This document shows, one piece after another, positions 1 through 9,600 of a stretch of 39,817 bases of DNA. Both the position numbers and the translations under genes were made by a program. Under the pieces are notes generated by a model. That model was given only the letters and a program-made list of their open reading frames with translations, was not told the origin of the DNA and did not search any database. Source of the stretch: Actinomycetota bacterium (GTDB taxonomy: Bacteria; Actinomycetota; Actinomycetes; S36-B12); NCBI GenBank assembly GCA_029977425.1, contig JAPOKX010000003.1:1-39817 (forward strand), given 5' to 3'. Position 1 is the stretch's first letter. Each line of letters opens with the position of its first letter.

Positions 1-84
1 GTCTACGGGGTCGGCGCCCGTGCTCCGTCCCCAGGCCCTCGGCTTCCCCAGGGAGCGGGGCGGGACTTCCCTGGCAGGACCCCG

Positions 85-618
85 GTGGCTCACCGTGACC
101 GGATGACCCTCGCTGCCTTAGCCCTGCCTCTCCTGCTGGCACTCGCGTCGAGCTCCCCCCTCGGCCTACCCGCCCGGGAGACCGCCTGGCGGCCTCCTGT
201 CACTCCGGTCGTGGTGGAAAGGCCCTTCGCGGCACCCGCAGGCCCCTACGCCGCCGGGCACCGCGGGGTCGACCTCACGGCGGATCCCGGCTCGGTCGTC
301 CGGGCCCCCGCTCCCGGAGTCGTGCGCGTCGCCGGTCGCGTCGCGGGCAAGGCCGTGGTGAGCATCGAGCACCCGCATCGCATCCTCGGCGGCACCGGCT
401 GGCGCACGACGTACGAAGGAGTCCTCGCCCACGTCGAGGCGGGTGACGCCGTCGATGCCGGCGACCCGATCGGCGTGGTGATCGCCCATGCGCACTCGCG
501 TGGCTTCCACTGGGGACTGAAGAACGGACGCGTGTACGCCGACCCGATGCTGCTGTTGCGACGCGCGGTGATCCTCAAGCCGCTCCGCGGTCAGGCCCGC
601 GGATGCGCCTGCTCGTAG
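85..618 (+). CDS. M23-family (LytM-like) peptidase, exported
   Basis: Hydrophobic N-terminus; [22 protein letters not shown] (HxxxD) and [15 protein letters not shown] motifs typical of actinobacterial M23 domains. The start could be GTG 85 or ATG 103. Confidence 0.8.
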   Translation: MAHRDRMTLAALALPLLLALASSSPLGLPARETAWRPPVTPVVVERPFAAPAGPYAAGHRGVDLTADPGSVVRAPAPGVVRVAGRVAGKAVVSIEHPHRILGGTGWRTTYEGVLAHVEAGDAVDAGDPIGVVIAHAHSRGFHWGLKNGRVYADPMLLLRRAVILKPLRGQARGCACS

Positions 619-1517
619 GTCTTGCGCAGCCGCTCGACCGACACATGCGTGTAGACCTGGGTCGTCGCGAGGCTCTGATGGCCGAGGATCTCCTGTACGG
701 CGCGCAGGTCGGCGCCCCCTTCCAGCACGTGCGTGGCCGAGGTGTGGCGCCAGCCATGTGGCCCGATATCGGCCACTCCCTCGACCGCGCCGGCCGTGCG
801 GTGCACGACCGCGCGGACTGTCCGCGGGTCGATCCGCCCGCCGCGAGCACCGAGGAACGCCGCCGGTCCCGAGGTGTCCCTCACCAGCGCCGGCCGGCCC
901 TCAGCGAGCCAGGCCGCCAGGGCGCGCTCGGCGGGGACTCCAAAGGGCACGGTGCGCTCACGACCGCCCTTGCCGAGGACCCGTAGCGTGCGTCGCGTCC
1001 TGTCGATGTCGTCGATATCAAGGCCGACGAGCTCGCCCACGCGGATCCCCGTGGCATACAGCGTCTCGAGGATGGCCAGGTCGCGCAGACCGATAGGCGA
1101 GTCCGCCCCCTCGGCAGCAACCTCCAGCACCGCGCTCGCCTGATCGGCCGTGAGCACGGAGGGCAGGCGGTGGGCGCGCTTGGGGGACGCGAGCCGGGCG
1201 GCGACATCCGCGCTGAGGACCCCGCGCTGGACGGCCCACTCGGTGAAGACGCGGGCACTTGCCGCGCGGCGCGCGAGAGTGCTGCGCGAGAGTCCGCGCC
1301 GCTCCTGGTCCGCGAGCCACGCGCGCAGGGACAGCAGGCTGAGGTCACCGACGTAGGGCGTGCCGCGCTCTCGAGCGAAGTCGGCGAGCGCGTCGAGATC
1401 CCCGACGTAGGCGCGCACGGTGTGGTCGCTGCGCCCGAGCTCGAGGGAGAGGTGATCGCGGAAGCGCGCGATCACCTCGTCCCAGTCGCCCTCGGGCGGG
1501 GCAGCGGGTTCGGCCAC
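591..1517 (-). CDS. xerC: Tyrosine recombinase XerC/XerD-like
   Basis: 308 aa; N-terminal SAM-like core-binding domain; catalytic motifs [53 protein letters not shown]; sits in the dprA-xerC housekeeping context. Confidence 0.85.
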   Translation of the reverse strand: MAEPAAPPEGDWDEVIARFRDHLSLELGRSDHTVRAYVGDLDALADFARERGTPYVGDLSLLSLRAWLADQERRGLSRSTLARRAASARVFTEWAVQRGVLSADVAARLASPKRAHRLPSVLTADQASAVLEVAAEGADSPIGLRDLAILETLYATGIRVGELVGLDIDDIDRTRRTLRVLGKGGRERTVPFGVPAERALAAWLAEGRPALVRDTSGPAAFLGARGGRIDPRTVRAVVHRTAGAVEGVADIGPHGWRHTSATHVLEGGADLRAVQEILGHQSLATTQVYTHVSVERLRKTYEQAHPRA

Positions 1518-1560
1518 TCCCCCATGCTGACGCCTGTGGCCGCTCCCGCCGGTGACCGAC

Positions 1561-2700
1561 TCACGCGGCGCGGCGTGCCCAGCCTTCCCCGGCGCGCTGC
1601 ACGAGCCCCAGCGCGTCCAGGGTGCCGAGGGCGGTCATGGCCTCCGCGAGCCCGAGGCCGGCCAGCCGAGCGATGCTCACCAGGGGTGCGGGGCGACGCG
1701 CGGGCACCGCATCGAGAACGCGGCGCTCGCGCCAGCCCAGGTCCTCGTCGTCCGCACAGCCCTGGTCATCGCTCGTCAGCCTGCCCTCCACCAGGGCGAG
1801 GACCTCGCGCGGCGACGTGACCAGCTGAACTGCCTCGTCGCGAATCACCGCATGACAGCCGGCAGACATGGGCGAGGTCACGGGACCAGGGAATGCCATC
1901 ACGACGCGATTCAGCGCGCGGGCCTCGCGCACGGTCGAGCGCCCGCCCGAACGCAGGGCGGCTTCGACGAGCACGCTGCCCCTGCTCAGCGCCGCGATCA
2001 GTCGATTGCGCGTGAGGAAGCGATGACGCATCGCCGCACCACCGAGGGGCGCCTCGCTGATGAGCACCCCTGAGTCCCGGATGCGCGCAAGGAGGTCGGC
2101 ATGCGAGCGGGGGTAGGGCACGTCAACACCTCCGGCAAGCACGCACGCGGTGGCGCCATTCACGGCGAGGGCACCTCGATGCGCAGCAGCGTCGATCCCG
2201 AAGGCCCCGCCCGAAACAGTGAGCCAGTCGCTCTCGGCGAGGTGGGCGCCGAGCTCACGTGCGATTCCCTCGCCGTATGCGGTGGCCGAGCGCGCGCCGA
2301 CGACCGAAATCGACCGCAGGGCGAGCAGGCGAAGGTCGCCCGCACCCGCGAGCCACAGGCCCAGGGGCGCCGCGTCACGAAGGTCGTCGAGCTGCGAGGG
2401 CCACTCGAGGTCTCCCGGCACGACGTAGCGCGCCCCGATCCGCTCGGCGGCGATCCAGGCAGGCTCGACCCAACGACGGATCGCCGCGTCGTAGGTCGTG
2501 CCGCTGGGGACACGGGCGCCAATGCCGGTGGATGCGGGCAGCGGCGAATGCCCCGCGAGCGCTTCCTCGACCACGGTGTGCGCGCCCCGCTCGCGCACGC
2601 GCGCCCCCAGGGCCTGATCCCCCGCTTCGCACCACTGCGAGAGGAGGAGTCGCGCGCATCGATCGGTCTCCACAGGAGCACCGTCGTTCAGGACGCCCAT
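1561..2700 (-). CDS. dprA: DNA-processing protein DprA (Smf)
   Basis: [42 protein letters not shown] and [21 protein letters not shown] motifs. Likely start ATG 2700 (MGVLNDGAP), overlapping the end of comM; the ORF track extends to 2787. Confidence 0.9.
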   Translation of the reverse strand: MGVLNDGAPVETDRCARLLLSQWCEAGDQALGARVRERGAHTVVEEALAGHSPLPASTGIGARVPSGTTYDAAIRRWVEPAWIAAERIGARYVVPGDLEWPSQLDDLRDAAPLGLWLAGAGDLRLLALRSISVVGARSATAYGEGIARELGAHLAESDWLTVSGGAFGIDAAAHRGALAVNGATACVLAGGVDVPYPRSHADLLARIRDSGVLISEAPLGGAAMRHRFLTRNRLIAALSRGSVLVEAALRSGGRSTVREARALNRVVMAFPGPVTSPMSAGCHAVIRDEAVQLVTSPREVLALVEGRLTSDDQGCADDEDLGWRERRVLDAVPARRPAPLVSIARLAGLGLAEAMTALGTLDALGLVQRAGEGWARRAA

Positions 2701-4205
2701 GCGAGCCCTCCCCCGCGCAGGACCATCGCACCCGCCACATGATCCGCACCCGGTTGAGCGGCGGCGTCGAGGTCCGCGAGTGTCCATGCCACGCGCAAGA
2801 CCCGATCGGCACCGCGCATGCTCAGCGAGCCGCGCGCGAACGCCGAGCGCAGCAGTCGCGCACCCGCTTCGTCAGGCGGCCGACGATCCCGAAGGACTGA
2901 ACCCGGGGCCTCTGCATTGACGCGCCAGTCCACCCCCTCGGATGCCCATCGCGTGGCTGCCCTGACCCGAGCCTCGGCCACCCGATCAGCGACGACGGCG
3001 GTCGACTCGCCCGCATCACCGATCTGCGCGAGGCTCGGCTTCTCCAGCGATACGCGCAGGTCGACCCTGTCCATCAAGGGGCCTGACATCTTCGCGGCGT
3101 AGCGTCGACGCTCCATCGGCGAGCACACGCAGGCCGCATCCATGCCCAGTCCTTTGCCGCAGGGGCACGGATTGGCCGCGATCACCAGCGCGAAGCGCGC
3201 AGGGAGCACCCCTGAGATGTCCGCGCGCGCGATACGCACTTCCCCGCTCTCGAGAGGCTGGCGCAGGGCATCCAGGACCGAGCGAGCGAACTCCGGCGCC
3301 TCGTCGAGGAAGAGGACGCCCCGGTGGGCGAGCGTCGCGGCACCGATGCGCAGCCGCCCTCCCTGTCCACCGCCGACGATTGCCGTCATGGATGCCGAGT
3401 GGTGTGGTGCCTGGAAGGGGACGCGTCGGACCAGGCCACGGGGATCGAGACCAGCGGCCGACTGTATGGCGGTCACTTCGAGAGCAGTCGCATCGTCCAG
3501 GGGCGGAATGAGGCCGGGGAGCCTTTCGGCGAGCAGGGTCTTGCCTACGCCGGGCACCCCGATCATGGCGAGGTGATGCCCGCCCGCAGCCGCGACCTCG
3601 AGCGCGCGACGCGCCTCCGACTGTCCGCGCACGTCCGCCAGGTCAGGCGGGTGTGGTGCGGACACGAGCCCGTCGCGCGCCGCGCCCTCGGGCTCCGCTT
3701 CCCCACGGAGCACGCGGACGAGATGCGACAGGTCGCGCACGCCCCCGGCATCGACACCCGGCACCAGGGTGGCCTCGCCGACGCCCGCTGCCGGGACGAG
3801 CAGTCGTACGGCGCGCCCCTGGACCGCGAGAGCGGCCGCGATTCCGCCGGCCACGGGGTGAATGCGGCCGTCGAGCCCCAGCTCGCCGAGGACGCAGGAC
3901 CCCGCGGCCGCGGCCTCCGGGAGTTGCTGCGAGGCGGCGAGGATCGCCACGGCAATGGCGGCATCGAGCGAGGAGCCGCGCTTGGGCAGGGATGCAGGCA
4001 GGAGCGCGACGGTGACACGCGTGCGCGGCCACTCGAAACCGCTGTGCTCGATGGCCGCACGCACGCGATCGCGGGACTCGCTGACCGCGGTATCCGCGAG
4101 TCCCACGATGGTGAGGCCCGGGAGCCCCGAACTGACATCCGCCTCCACGTCGACGATCCGCGCGGCCACGCCCACGATCACGGCCGTGCGGCATCGTGCC
4201 ACCAC
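2688..4205 (-). CDS. comM: YifB/ComM Mg-chelatase-like AAA+ ATPase
   Basis: VDVEADVSSGLPGLTIVGLADTAVSESRDRVRAAIEHSG; Walker A GVPGVGKTLLAERLPGLIP; GVLFLDEAPEFARSVLDALRQPLE; CPCG motif. Likely start GTG near 4205, overlapping the yraN stop. Confidence 0.92.
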   Translation of the reverse strand: MVARCRTAVIVGVAARIVDVEADVSSGLPGLTIVGLADTAVSESRDRVRAAIEHSGFEWPRTRVTVALLPASLPKRGSSLDAAIAVAILAASQQLPEAAAAGSCVLGELGLDGRIHPVAGGIAAALAVQGRAVRLLVPAAGVGEATLVPGVDAGGVRDLSHLVRVLRGEAEPEGAARDGLVSAPHPPDLADVRGQSEARRALEVAAAGGHHLAMIGVPGVGKTLLAERLPGLIPPLDDATALEVTAIQSAAGLDPRGLVRRVPFQAPHHSASMTAIVGGGQGGRLRIGAATLAHRGVLFLDEAPEFARSVLDALRQPLESGEVRIARADISGVLPARFALVIAANPCPCGKGLGMDAACVCSPMERRRYAAKMSGPLMDRVDLRVSLEKPSLAQIGDAGESTAVVADRVAEARVRAATRWASEGVDWRVNAEAPGSVLRDRRPPDEAGARLLRSAFARGSLSMRGADRVLRVAWTLADLDAAAQPGADHVAGAMVLRGGGLAWAS

Positions 4206-4570
4206 TACGCCACCCCGCGCAGGTGCTCGAGGCTCGGGGCGCCGGAGCGGCTCAGCAGGATGCCGATGACATCGATGCGCACCTCGCGCGCATGATGGTC
4301 GTGGGCACGCATCCACGCGCCTGCCAGGGCACGCAAGCGCCGCAGCTTGCGGGGAGTGACAGCGGCGAGAGGGGATCCGAAGTCTTCCGAGCTACGCGTC
4401 TTGACCTCGCAGATGACGATGGTGTCGTGCGCCACGTCGCCGGCGACGATGTCAATTTCGCCCTCTCTGCATCGCCAGTTGCGGTCGATGACGGTGAGCC
4501 CGAGCCTCTCGAGGTGGCGCACCGCCAGATCCTCGCCCCAGCGACCGCGTTGCAGATGCTGCGTGCCCAT
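4205..4570 (-). CDS. yraN: YraN family endonuclease-like protein (UPF0102)
   Basis: GRWGEDLAVRHLERLGLTVIDRNWRCREGEIDIVAGD...VICEVKTRSS; neighbour of comM and rnhB. Confidence 0.88.
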   Translation of the reverse strand: MGTQHLQRGRWGEDLAVRHLERLGLTVIDRNWRCREGEIDIVAGDVAHDTIVICEVKTRSSEDFGSPLAAVTPRKLRRLRALAGAWMRAHDHHAREVRIDVIGILLSRSGAPSLEHLRGVA

Positions 4571-4663
4571 GCCACTCCCTCCGCGGGCCGGCGGCCCTCG
4601 GGGTCAGGGTGGCTGCACGCGCCCGACGGAACGACGTGTCGAAGGAGCCTGGGGATAGGTCCT

Positions 4664-5302
4664 TCAGCCTGACGCTGTGGACACCCCCGGGAGCCTCCAG
4701 CTGACCCGATGCCACGGCGAGGGCCCATGGCGCTCGAGTGCAGCGATGTGCTCGGGTGCTGCGTACCCCTTGTTGCCGCTCCAGCCGTACCCCGGGCACT
4801 GCTCATCGAGAGCCACCATGTGCGCATCCCTCGTGACCTTGGCGATGATGCTCGCCGCGGCAACCGCCGCGCACGTGGCATCCGCCTGGATGCGCGTCAC
4901 CACCTGGGAGCCGGGCGCGACTCGCGAGATCCAGTCGTGCTTGCCGTCGAGGAGCACGAGGTCGGGACGCACGCCCGTCGCGTTGAGCGCTCGGGCCGCC
5001 GCGAGGGCGAGTGCGCCGATGATCCCGATCGAGTCGATCTCCACGGATGAGGCCATGCCCACCGCGCTTCGATTCGCCCAGGCTCGCACGCGCGGCGCAA
5101 GGCGTTCCCGCGTCGCCCTGTCGCATTCCTTGCTATCGCGCACTCCCTGCGGCGCCGCAGCGGAAGCCGCGTCGATGATGACCACGCCCACGGCAACGGG
5201 TCCCGCGAGCGCACCGCGGCCAACCTCGTCGACGGCGGCGAGGACCGCGCCCGGACGCGCTTCGCGCAACAGTGCACGTTCGACACGGAGGGTGACCGCC
5301 AT
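4664..5302 (-). CDS. rnhB: Ribonuclease HII
   Basis: AAVDEVGRGALAGPVAVGVVII, DSKECDRATRERLAP, LLDGKHDWI, ASIIAKVTRDAHM. Start ATG 5302 (MAVTLRVERALLREARP); the longer ORF to 5677 runs out of frame through lepB. Confidence 0.9.
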   Translation of the reverse strand: MAVTLRVERALLREARPGAVLAAVDEVGRGALAGPVAVGVVIIDAASAAAPQGVRDSKECDRATRERLAPRVRAWANRSAVGMASSVEIDSIGIIGALALAAARALNATGVRPDLVLLDGKHDWISRVAPGSQVVTRIQADATCAAVAAASIIAKVTRDAHMVALDEQCPGYGWSGNKGYAAPEHIAALERHGPSPWHRVSWRLPGVSTASG

Positions 5303-5310
5303 GGAGCGCC

Positions 5311-5934
5311 TCAGCCCACTGGACCTCGGGGCGGCCAGGCCACGAGGACGACGCGCCCGAGCACGTCGTCGGCCGCGAGGGTCCCGTCGCCGGTACCGAG
5401 CAGGGCGCGGCTGTCGCGCGCTGTCGCCCGGTCGTCCGCGAGGACGAAGACCCTCCCCTTCGGCACGGTGACGTCGAAGTCGACCTGGTCGGTGGCACCG
5501 GCGACGTAAGGCTCGTCGAGAGGAGCCCCGTCGATGGTGATCCGCCCGGCACCATCGCAGCAGACCACGCGCTGCCCGCCGACGGCGATGATGCGGGCGA
5601 CTGAGGTGTCGGAGGGGGTAGCCCACCCCTCGGGGGTGCGCACCATCACGACGTCCCCGCTCGCGGGCTCGCCCCATGCCGTCACGACCACGCGATCGCC
5701 CGCCGAGAGCGTCGGCTCCATGGCGTCATCCGCGACGTGCGCCACCTGGCCGACGACCAGCCTGGCGATGATGAGGAACGCCACGACGATCGCAGCGACG
5801 ATTCCCGCCTCGCGCGCGACGCGTACAGCCCACTGGCCAGCCGAGCGCTTGGGCCGGGGCGCGGCGTGACGGCCCCGAACGACCGGGATGGGCTGGGTGT
5901 CCTCGTCGGGGCGGCGAACCGACGGCACGGTCAC
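5311..5934 (-). CDS. Signal peptidase I-like (S26) protein with apparent loss of the catalytic Ser and Lys
   Basis: 207 aa; one N-terminal TM segment; VADDAMEPTLSAGDRVVV, SVARIIAVGGQRVVCCDGAGRITIDGAPLDEPYV and VFVLADDRATARDSR align with the neighbouring LepB, but the catalytic positions are Ala. Confidence 0.8.
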   Translation of the reverse strand: MTVPSVRRPDEDTQPIPVVRGRHAAPRPKRSAGQWAVRVAREAGIVAAIVVAFLIIARLVVGQVAHVADDAMEPTLSAGDRVVVTAWGEPASGDVVMVRTPEGWATPSDTSVARIIAVGGQRVVCCDGAGRITIDGAPLDEPYVAGATDQVDFDVTVPKGRVFVLADDRATARDSRALLGTGDGTLAADDVLGRVVLVAWPPRGPVG

Positions 5935-6695
5935 GGCGTGGATCCGGACCCGTCTAGGGCCGGCTGCTCGAAGGTCTGCGGGATCTCGAGGATCTGGGCG
6001 TTGCCGAGTGGCCAGACAACGGCGAAGGCACGGCCGATGACTCGGTCGACCGGGACGAAGCCGCCCCCCGGGTCGCCCATGTGGGATCGCGAGTCGGCCG
6101 ACGCCGATCGGTGGTCGCCCATGACCCAGAGGGTCCCCTCGGGGACGAGGACATCGAAGGGTTGCTTGCTCGGCGGATTGTTGCGATAGAGGTAGGCCTC
6201 CTCGTCGAGCGGAACGCCGTTGACGGTGATCCGCCCATCGACGTCGCAGCAGACGACCCGGTCGCCCCCCACTCCGATCACGCGCTTGATGAAGTCCGTG
6301 TCGCGCGGTGGCGCGAGTCCGACGATCTCGCCGAGCAGGCGGCCGACGACCTCGACGGGCGAGCGATCGGGTTCGACGATGTCGCCAGTGATGAAGGAGC
6401 CTGTGCCATCGAAGACGATGACATCGCCGCGCTCGATCGGGCGTAGGTGGTAGACGACCTTGTTGACGAGAACGCGGTCACCCACCTGGAGGGTGTCCTC
6501 CATCGAGCCCGAGGGAATGTAGAACGCCTGGACCAGGAAGGTCTTGACGACGAAGGCGACGAGGAACGCCCCCACGATGAGCAGGGGGAACTCCAGCCAA
6601 GCCGGGATGCGCGGACGCTTGCGATCCTGTGGCGACACGCCCTCGGACGCGTCTCGGTCCACGTGGGTTCCTTCGCGCGGACCCGTCTCGCTCAT
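5931..6695 (-). CDS. lepB: Signal peptidase I
   Basis: 254 aa; YIPSGSMEDTLQVGDRVLVNKVVY (catalytic Ser), FIKRVIGVGGDRVVCCD (catalytic Lys), MGDHRSASADSRSHMG; ATGA overlap with the downstream S26 gene. Confidence 0.93.
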   Translation of the reverse strand: MSETGPREGTHVDRDASEGVSPQDRKRPRIPAWLEFPLLIVGAFLVAFVVKTFLVQAFYIPSGSMEDTLQVGDRVLVNKVVYHLRPIERGDVIVFDGTGSFITGDIVEPDRSPVEVVGRLLGEIVGLAPPRDTDFIKRVIGVGGDRVVCCDVDGRITVNGVPLDEEAYLYRNNPPSKQPFDVLVPEGTLWVMGDHRSASADSRSHMGDPGGGFVPVDRVIGRAFAVVWPLGNAQILEIPQTFEQPALDGSGSTP

Positions 6696-6734
6696 GATCG
6701 TCCGACAGTACAGCTTGGGACCCGCGCTACGACC

Positions 6735-7100
6735 TCACTCCGCGTTGGCGGGCGTGGTGTCGCGCAGCTCCTTGATCTTGGCGGCCTTGCCGCGAAGGCT
6801 GCGCAGGTAGTAGAGCTTGGCGCGGCGCACGTCGCCACGGGACACGAGCTCGACCTTGTCGATGATCGGAGTGTGCAGCGGGAAGGTGCGCTCCACGCCG
6901 ACGCCGTAGGAAACCTTGCGCACGGTGAATGTCTCGCGGACGCCATCACCCGCACGACCGATCACGACGCCCTGGAAGACCTGGACGCGAGTCTTGTTTC
7001 CTTCGACGACCTTGACGTGCACCTTGACGGTGTCACCGGGACGGAAGTCGGGAATGTCGGTGCGGAGGGAGGCGGAGTCGAGATCGTCGAGTGTCTGCAT
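6735..7100 (-). CDS. rplS: 50S ribosomal protein L19
   Basis: [47 protein letters not shown]...[44 protein letters not shown]; start ATG 7100. Confidence 0.97.
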   Translation of the reverse strand: MQTLDDLDSASLRTDIPDFRPGDTVKVHVKVVEGNKTRVQVFQGVVIGRAGDGVRETFTVRKVSYGVGVERTFPLHTPIIDKVELVSRGDVRRAKLYYLRSLRGKAAKIKELRDTTPANAE

Positions 7101-7301
7101 GGCGCAATCGCTTCCTGCCGGCGCCACAGGTCGCCCGCGGTCGATCCATCCCGTCGGGATGGCACGGCTCCCCACCCGGGACCGGGCGGGAGAAGCGCTT
7201 CCTACGGCCGGCCCCCTGTGGCGGGCCGGCCCCCTTCACGGGCGGGAGCGCCCCGAAAGTGTGCCACACGCCTGCCGCAGGGCCCGAATCGAGGGGCTGG
7301 C

Positions 7302-8000
7302 CTACTCCTCGGGGACCCCCGGCCTCATGCGCCTCGTGCGCTCGAGCGCCTGCTCGCGACGCCACGCGGCGATGCGCGCGTGATCGCCGGAGAGGAGGAT
7401 TCCGGGCACCTCATGGCCTCTCCAGGAAGGTGGGCGCGTGTAGACGGGGCCCTCGAGGAGACCCTCCATGGCTCCCGGTGCGAACGAGTCGTCGGTGATG
7501 CTCTCTTCGTTGCCGACGACGCCGGGAAGCAGGCGCGCGACCGCCTCGACGATCGCCAGTGCGGCCACCTCGCCACCGGCAAGCACGTAGTCGCCCAGGG
7601 AGACCGGCACCACCTCGGCTCGGTCGGCGTACTCCTCGGCGACGCGCGCATCGATTCCCTCGTAGCGGCCACAGGCGATGATCATGCCCGGTCGCTGAGC
7701 CCAGTCGATGGCGATGGCCTGCGTGAGGGGCGTGCCCGACGGCGTGGGGATGACGACCAGCGGCTGCGCGTGCTCAGGAAGGATTGCGTCGAGCGCCTCG
7801 CCCCAGGGCTCGGGGCGCATGACCATGCCGGGCCCGCCGCCGTAGGGCTCGTCGTCGACGGTGCGATGGCGGTCGTGCGTGTGGTCGCGCAGGTCGTGGA
7901 CTCGGATGTCGAGGATCCCCTGCTCGCGCGCCTTGCCGACCAGGGAGAGTTCGAGAGGGGCGAGGTAGTCGGGGAAGATCGTGACGATGTCGATCCTCAC
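7302..8000 (-). CDS. trmD: tRNA (guanine-N1)-methyltransferase
   Basis: [39 protein letters not shown]...[17 protein letters not shown]...[30 protein letters not shown]. Confidence 0.97.
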   Translation of the reverse strand: MRIDIVTIFPDYLAPLELSLVGKAREQGILDIRVHDLRDHTHDRHRTVDDEPYGGGPGMVMRPEPWGEALDAILPEHAQPLVVIPTPSGTPLTQAIAIDWAQRPGMIIACGRYEGIDARVAEEYADRAEVVPVSLGDYVLAGGEVAALAIVEAVARLLPGVVGNEESITDDSFAPGAMEGLLEGPVYTRPPSWRGHEVPGILLSGDHARIAAWRREQALERTRRMRPGVPEE

Positions 8001-8521
8001 GAGGATTCCTCTTCGACGTCGAGGAGTCCCGCGGGCGGCCTGATGACGACGCGCCCGGTGTCGAGGTCGACCTCGGGCACGATCTCCACCACGAAGGGGA
8101 CGAGGATCTCCGGTGCGTCGGGAGCGGCCCGTACGGCGAGGACGTCCTGGCCCGGGAGATGGAGCACCTCGGTCACCGCGCCGACGCGCTCCCCCGCCTC
8201 CGTGACGACCTCCAGGCCGACAAGGGCATCGTCGTAGTACTCGTCGGGGTCCTCAGGTCGCTCGTCGTCACTACGTTCGGCTTCGAGCATGAGTCCCGTG
8301 AGCGCCTCGGCGGCGGTGCGGTCATCGATGCCGGCGAAGTGCAGGCAGAGCCGGCCTCCGTGCGGGCGATCCGACTCGATGCGCAGGATCCGGTCGCTGC
8401 CCATGACGAAGACATCGATTCCCGCGGCAAGGCGACGCTCCGGCTCGTCCGTGAGGACATCGACGAGGACGTCGCCCTTGACCCCCAGCGCGCGGCCCAC
8501 GCGAGCGACCACGACCCGCAT
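7997..8521 (-). CDS. rimM: 16S rRNA processing protein RimM
   Basis: [30 protein letters not shown]-barrel C-terminus; ATGA overlap with trmD. Confidence 0.92.
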   Translation of the reverse strand: MRVVVARVGRALGVKGDVLVDVLTDEPERRLAAGIDVFVMGSDRILRIESDRPHGGRLCLHFAGIDDRTAAEALTGLMLEAERSDDERPEDPDEYYDDALVGLEVVTEAGERVGAVTEVLHLPGQDVLAVRAAPDAPEILVPFVVEIVPEVDLDTGRVVIRPPAGLLDVEEESS

Positions 8522-8528
8522 GGCGGTG

Positions 8529-8768
8529 TCAGCGTTCGTCGACGTCGAGGAAATCGATCCGCACGTGACCGTCGCGCGAGATCGCCGAGACGACGGTGCG
8601 CAGGGCGGTCGCGGTGCGGCCGGAGCGGCCGATCACGCGGCCCATGTCCTCGGGGTGCACGCGGACTTCGAGGGACCGGCCGCGACGGCCCGTGCGCTCG
8701 CGCACGGCGACGTCATCGGGGTGGTCGACGATGCCACGCACGAGGTGCCCCAGGGCGTCCTCGAGCAT
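8529..8768 (-). CDS. khpA: KH-domain RNA-binding protein (KhpA-like)
   Basis: 79 aa MLEDALGHLVRGIVDHPDDVAVRERTGRRGRSLEVRVHPEDMGRVIGRSGRTATALRTVVSA; GRSG KH loop; between rpsP and rimM as usual. Confidence 0.88.
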   Translation of the reverse strand: MLEDALGHLVRGIVDHPDDVAVRERTGRRGRSLEVRVHPEDMGRVIGRSGRTATALRTVVSAISRDGHVRIDFLDVDER

Positions 8769-8769
8769 G

Positions 8770-9396
8770 TCAGGCCTCGGTGGACTCGGCCGCGGCCTCG
8801 ACGGCCTCGGCGACGGCCTCATCCGCAACGACTGCAGCGGCGTCGGCGACAGCATCGGCCTCGACGGCAGCCTCGACGGCGGCCTCGGCCTCCGCGGCGC
8901 TGACCTCGCCGGCATTGGCCTCGGCGATCTCGACGATGGCCTCGGCCTCGGCGAGCACGGCGTCGTCAGCAGCGGCAACAGCGACAGCTTCGGCGACAGC
9001 GGCGTCGGCAACCTTCTCGGCAACCTTGCGCGGCGTCGGCGTCTTGGGCTCGTCGGCAGCCTGCTTGACGGCAGCCTCGTATGCGACGACCTTGGACTCC
9101 TTGGGCGCAGCGACCTTGAGGGTGCCCTCCTGGCCCGGCAGTCCCTTGAACTTCTGCCAGTCGCCGGTGATCTTCAGCAGCACGAGGACAGCATCGGTGG
9201 GCTGGGCGCCGACCTTCAGCCAGTGCTGGGCGCGATCGGAATCGATCTCGATGAGGCTGGGATCCTGCATCGGCTGGTAGACGCCGATCTCCTCGATCGC
9301 GCGGCCGTCGCGCTTGGTGCGCGAGTCGGCGACGATGACGCGGTACTGGGGGGCGTGGACCTTGCCCACGCGCTTCAACTTGATCTTGACGGCCAC
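8770..9396 (-). CDS. rpsP: 30S ribosomal protein S16 with long Ala/Glu-rich C-terminal extension
   Basis: [80 protein letters not shown], then ~110 aa of Ala/Glu/Val/Asp low complexity. Likely start GTG 9396; the ORF track extends to 9426. Confidence 0.92.
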   Translation of the reverse strand: MAVKIKLKRVGKVHAPQYRVIVADSRTKRDGRAIEEIGVYQPMQDPSLIEIDSDRAQHWLKVGAQPTDAVLVLLKITGDWQKFKGLPGQEGTLKVAAPKESKVVAYEAAVKQAADEPKTPTPRKVAEKVADAAVAEAVAVAAADDAVLAEAEAIVEIAEANAGEVSAAEAEAAVEAAVEADAVADAAAVVADEAVAEAVEAAAESTEA

Positions 9397-9422
9397 GGCC
9401 GGCACTGCTCCATTCGATTCGT

Positions 9423-9436
9423 CCACCCGAGGGTGG
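9423..9436 (-). promoter_or_regulatory. Small hairpin in the rpsP 5' region
   Basis: CCACCC-GA-GGGTGG inverted repeat about 27 nt upstream of the likely rpsP start. Confidence 0.3.
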
Positions 9437-9571
9437 TCATGATGGTCCGTGGGCGTCGCGTGGGGGTGCGTCGCCGCCGGTCCGGCGGGTACGCCGCCCT
9501 GGGTTGAGAGGGACCCGGGACCGCGTACAGCAGGGAGGAGTCTGCCAGAGGGGGCCCCGAGGAGACCAATC

Positions 9572-9599
9572 AGCCCCTCGCGGACAGGCCTCGAGGGCT
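9572..9599 (-). terminator. Stem-loop immediately downstream of ffh
   Basis: AGCCCCTCG ... CGAGGGCT (one bulge) directly after the ffh stop codon; no strong U-tract. Confidence 0.4.
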
Positions 9600-9600
9600 A

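Noticed and set aside
48-74. CCAGGGA...TCCCTGG stem upstream of the M23 gene
   Set aside because: 7-bp stem with a 13-nt loop at the window edge; not enough context to call a terminator or leader.
591-1517. Tyrosine recombinase considered as a mobile-element integrase
   Set aside because: XerC-like, in the conserved dprA/comM housekeeping context; no attachment sites or cargo genes seen.
6447-8237. 596-aa plus-strand ORF across lepB/rplS/trmD/rimM
   Set aside because: Antisense to four recognisable genes; compositionally an artefact.
8159-9280. Plus-strand Ser/Ala/Thr-repeat ORF resembling a surface repeat protein
   Set aside because: It is the antisense translation of the Ala/Glu-rich rpsP tail.
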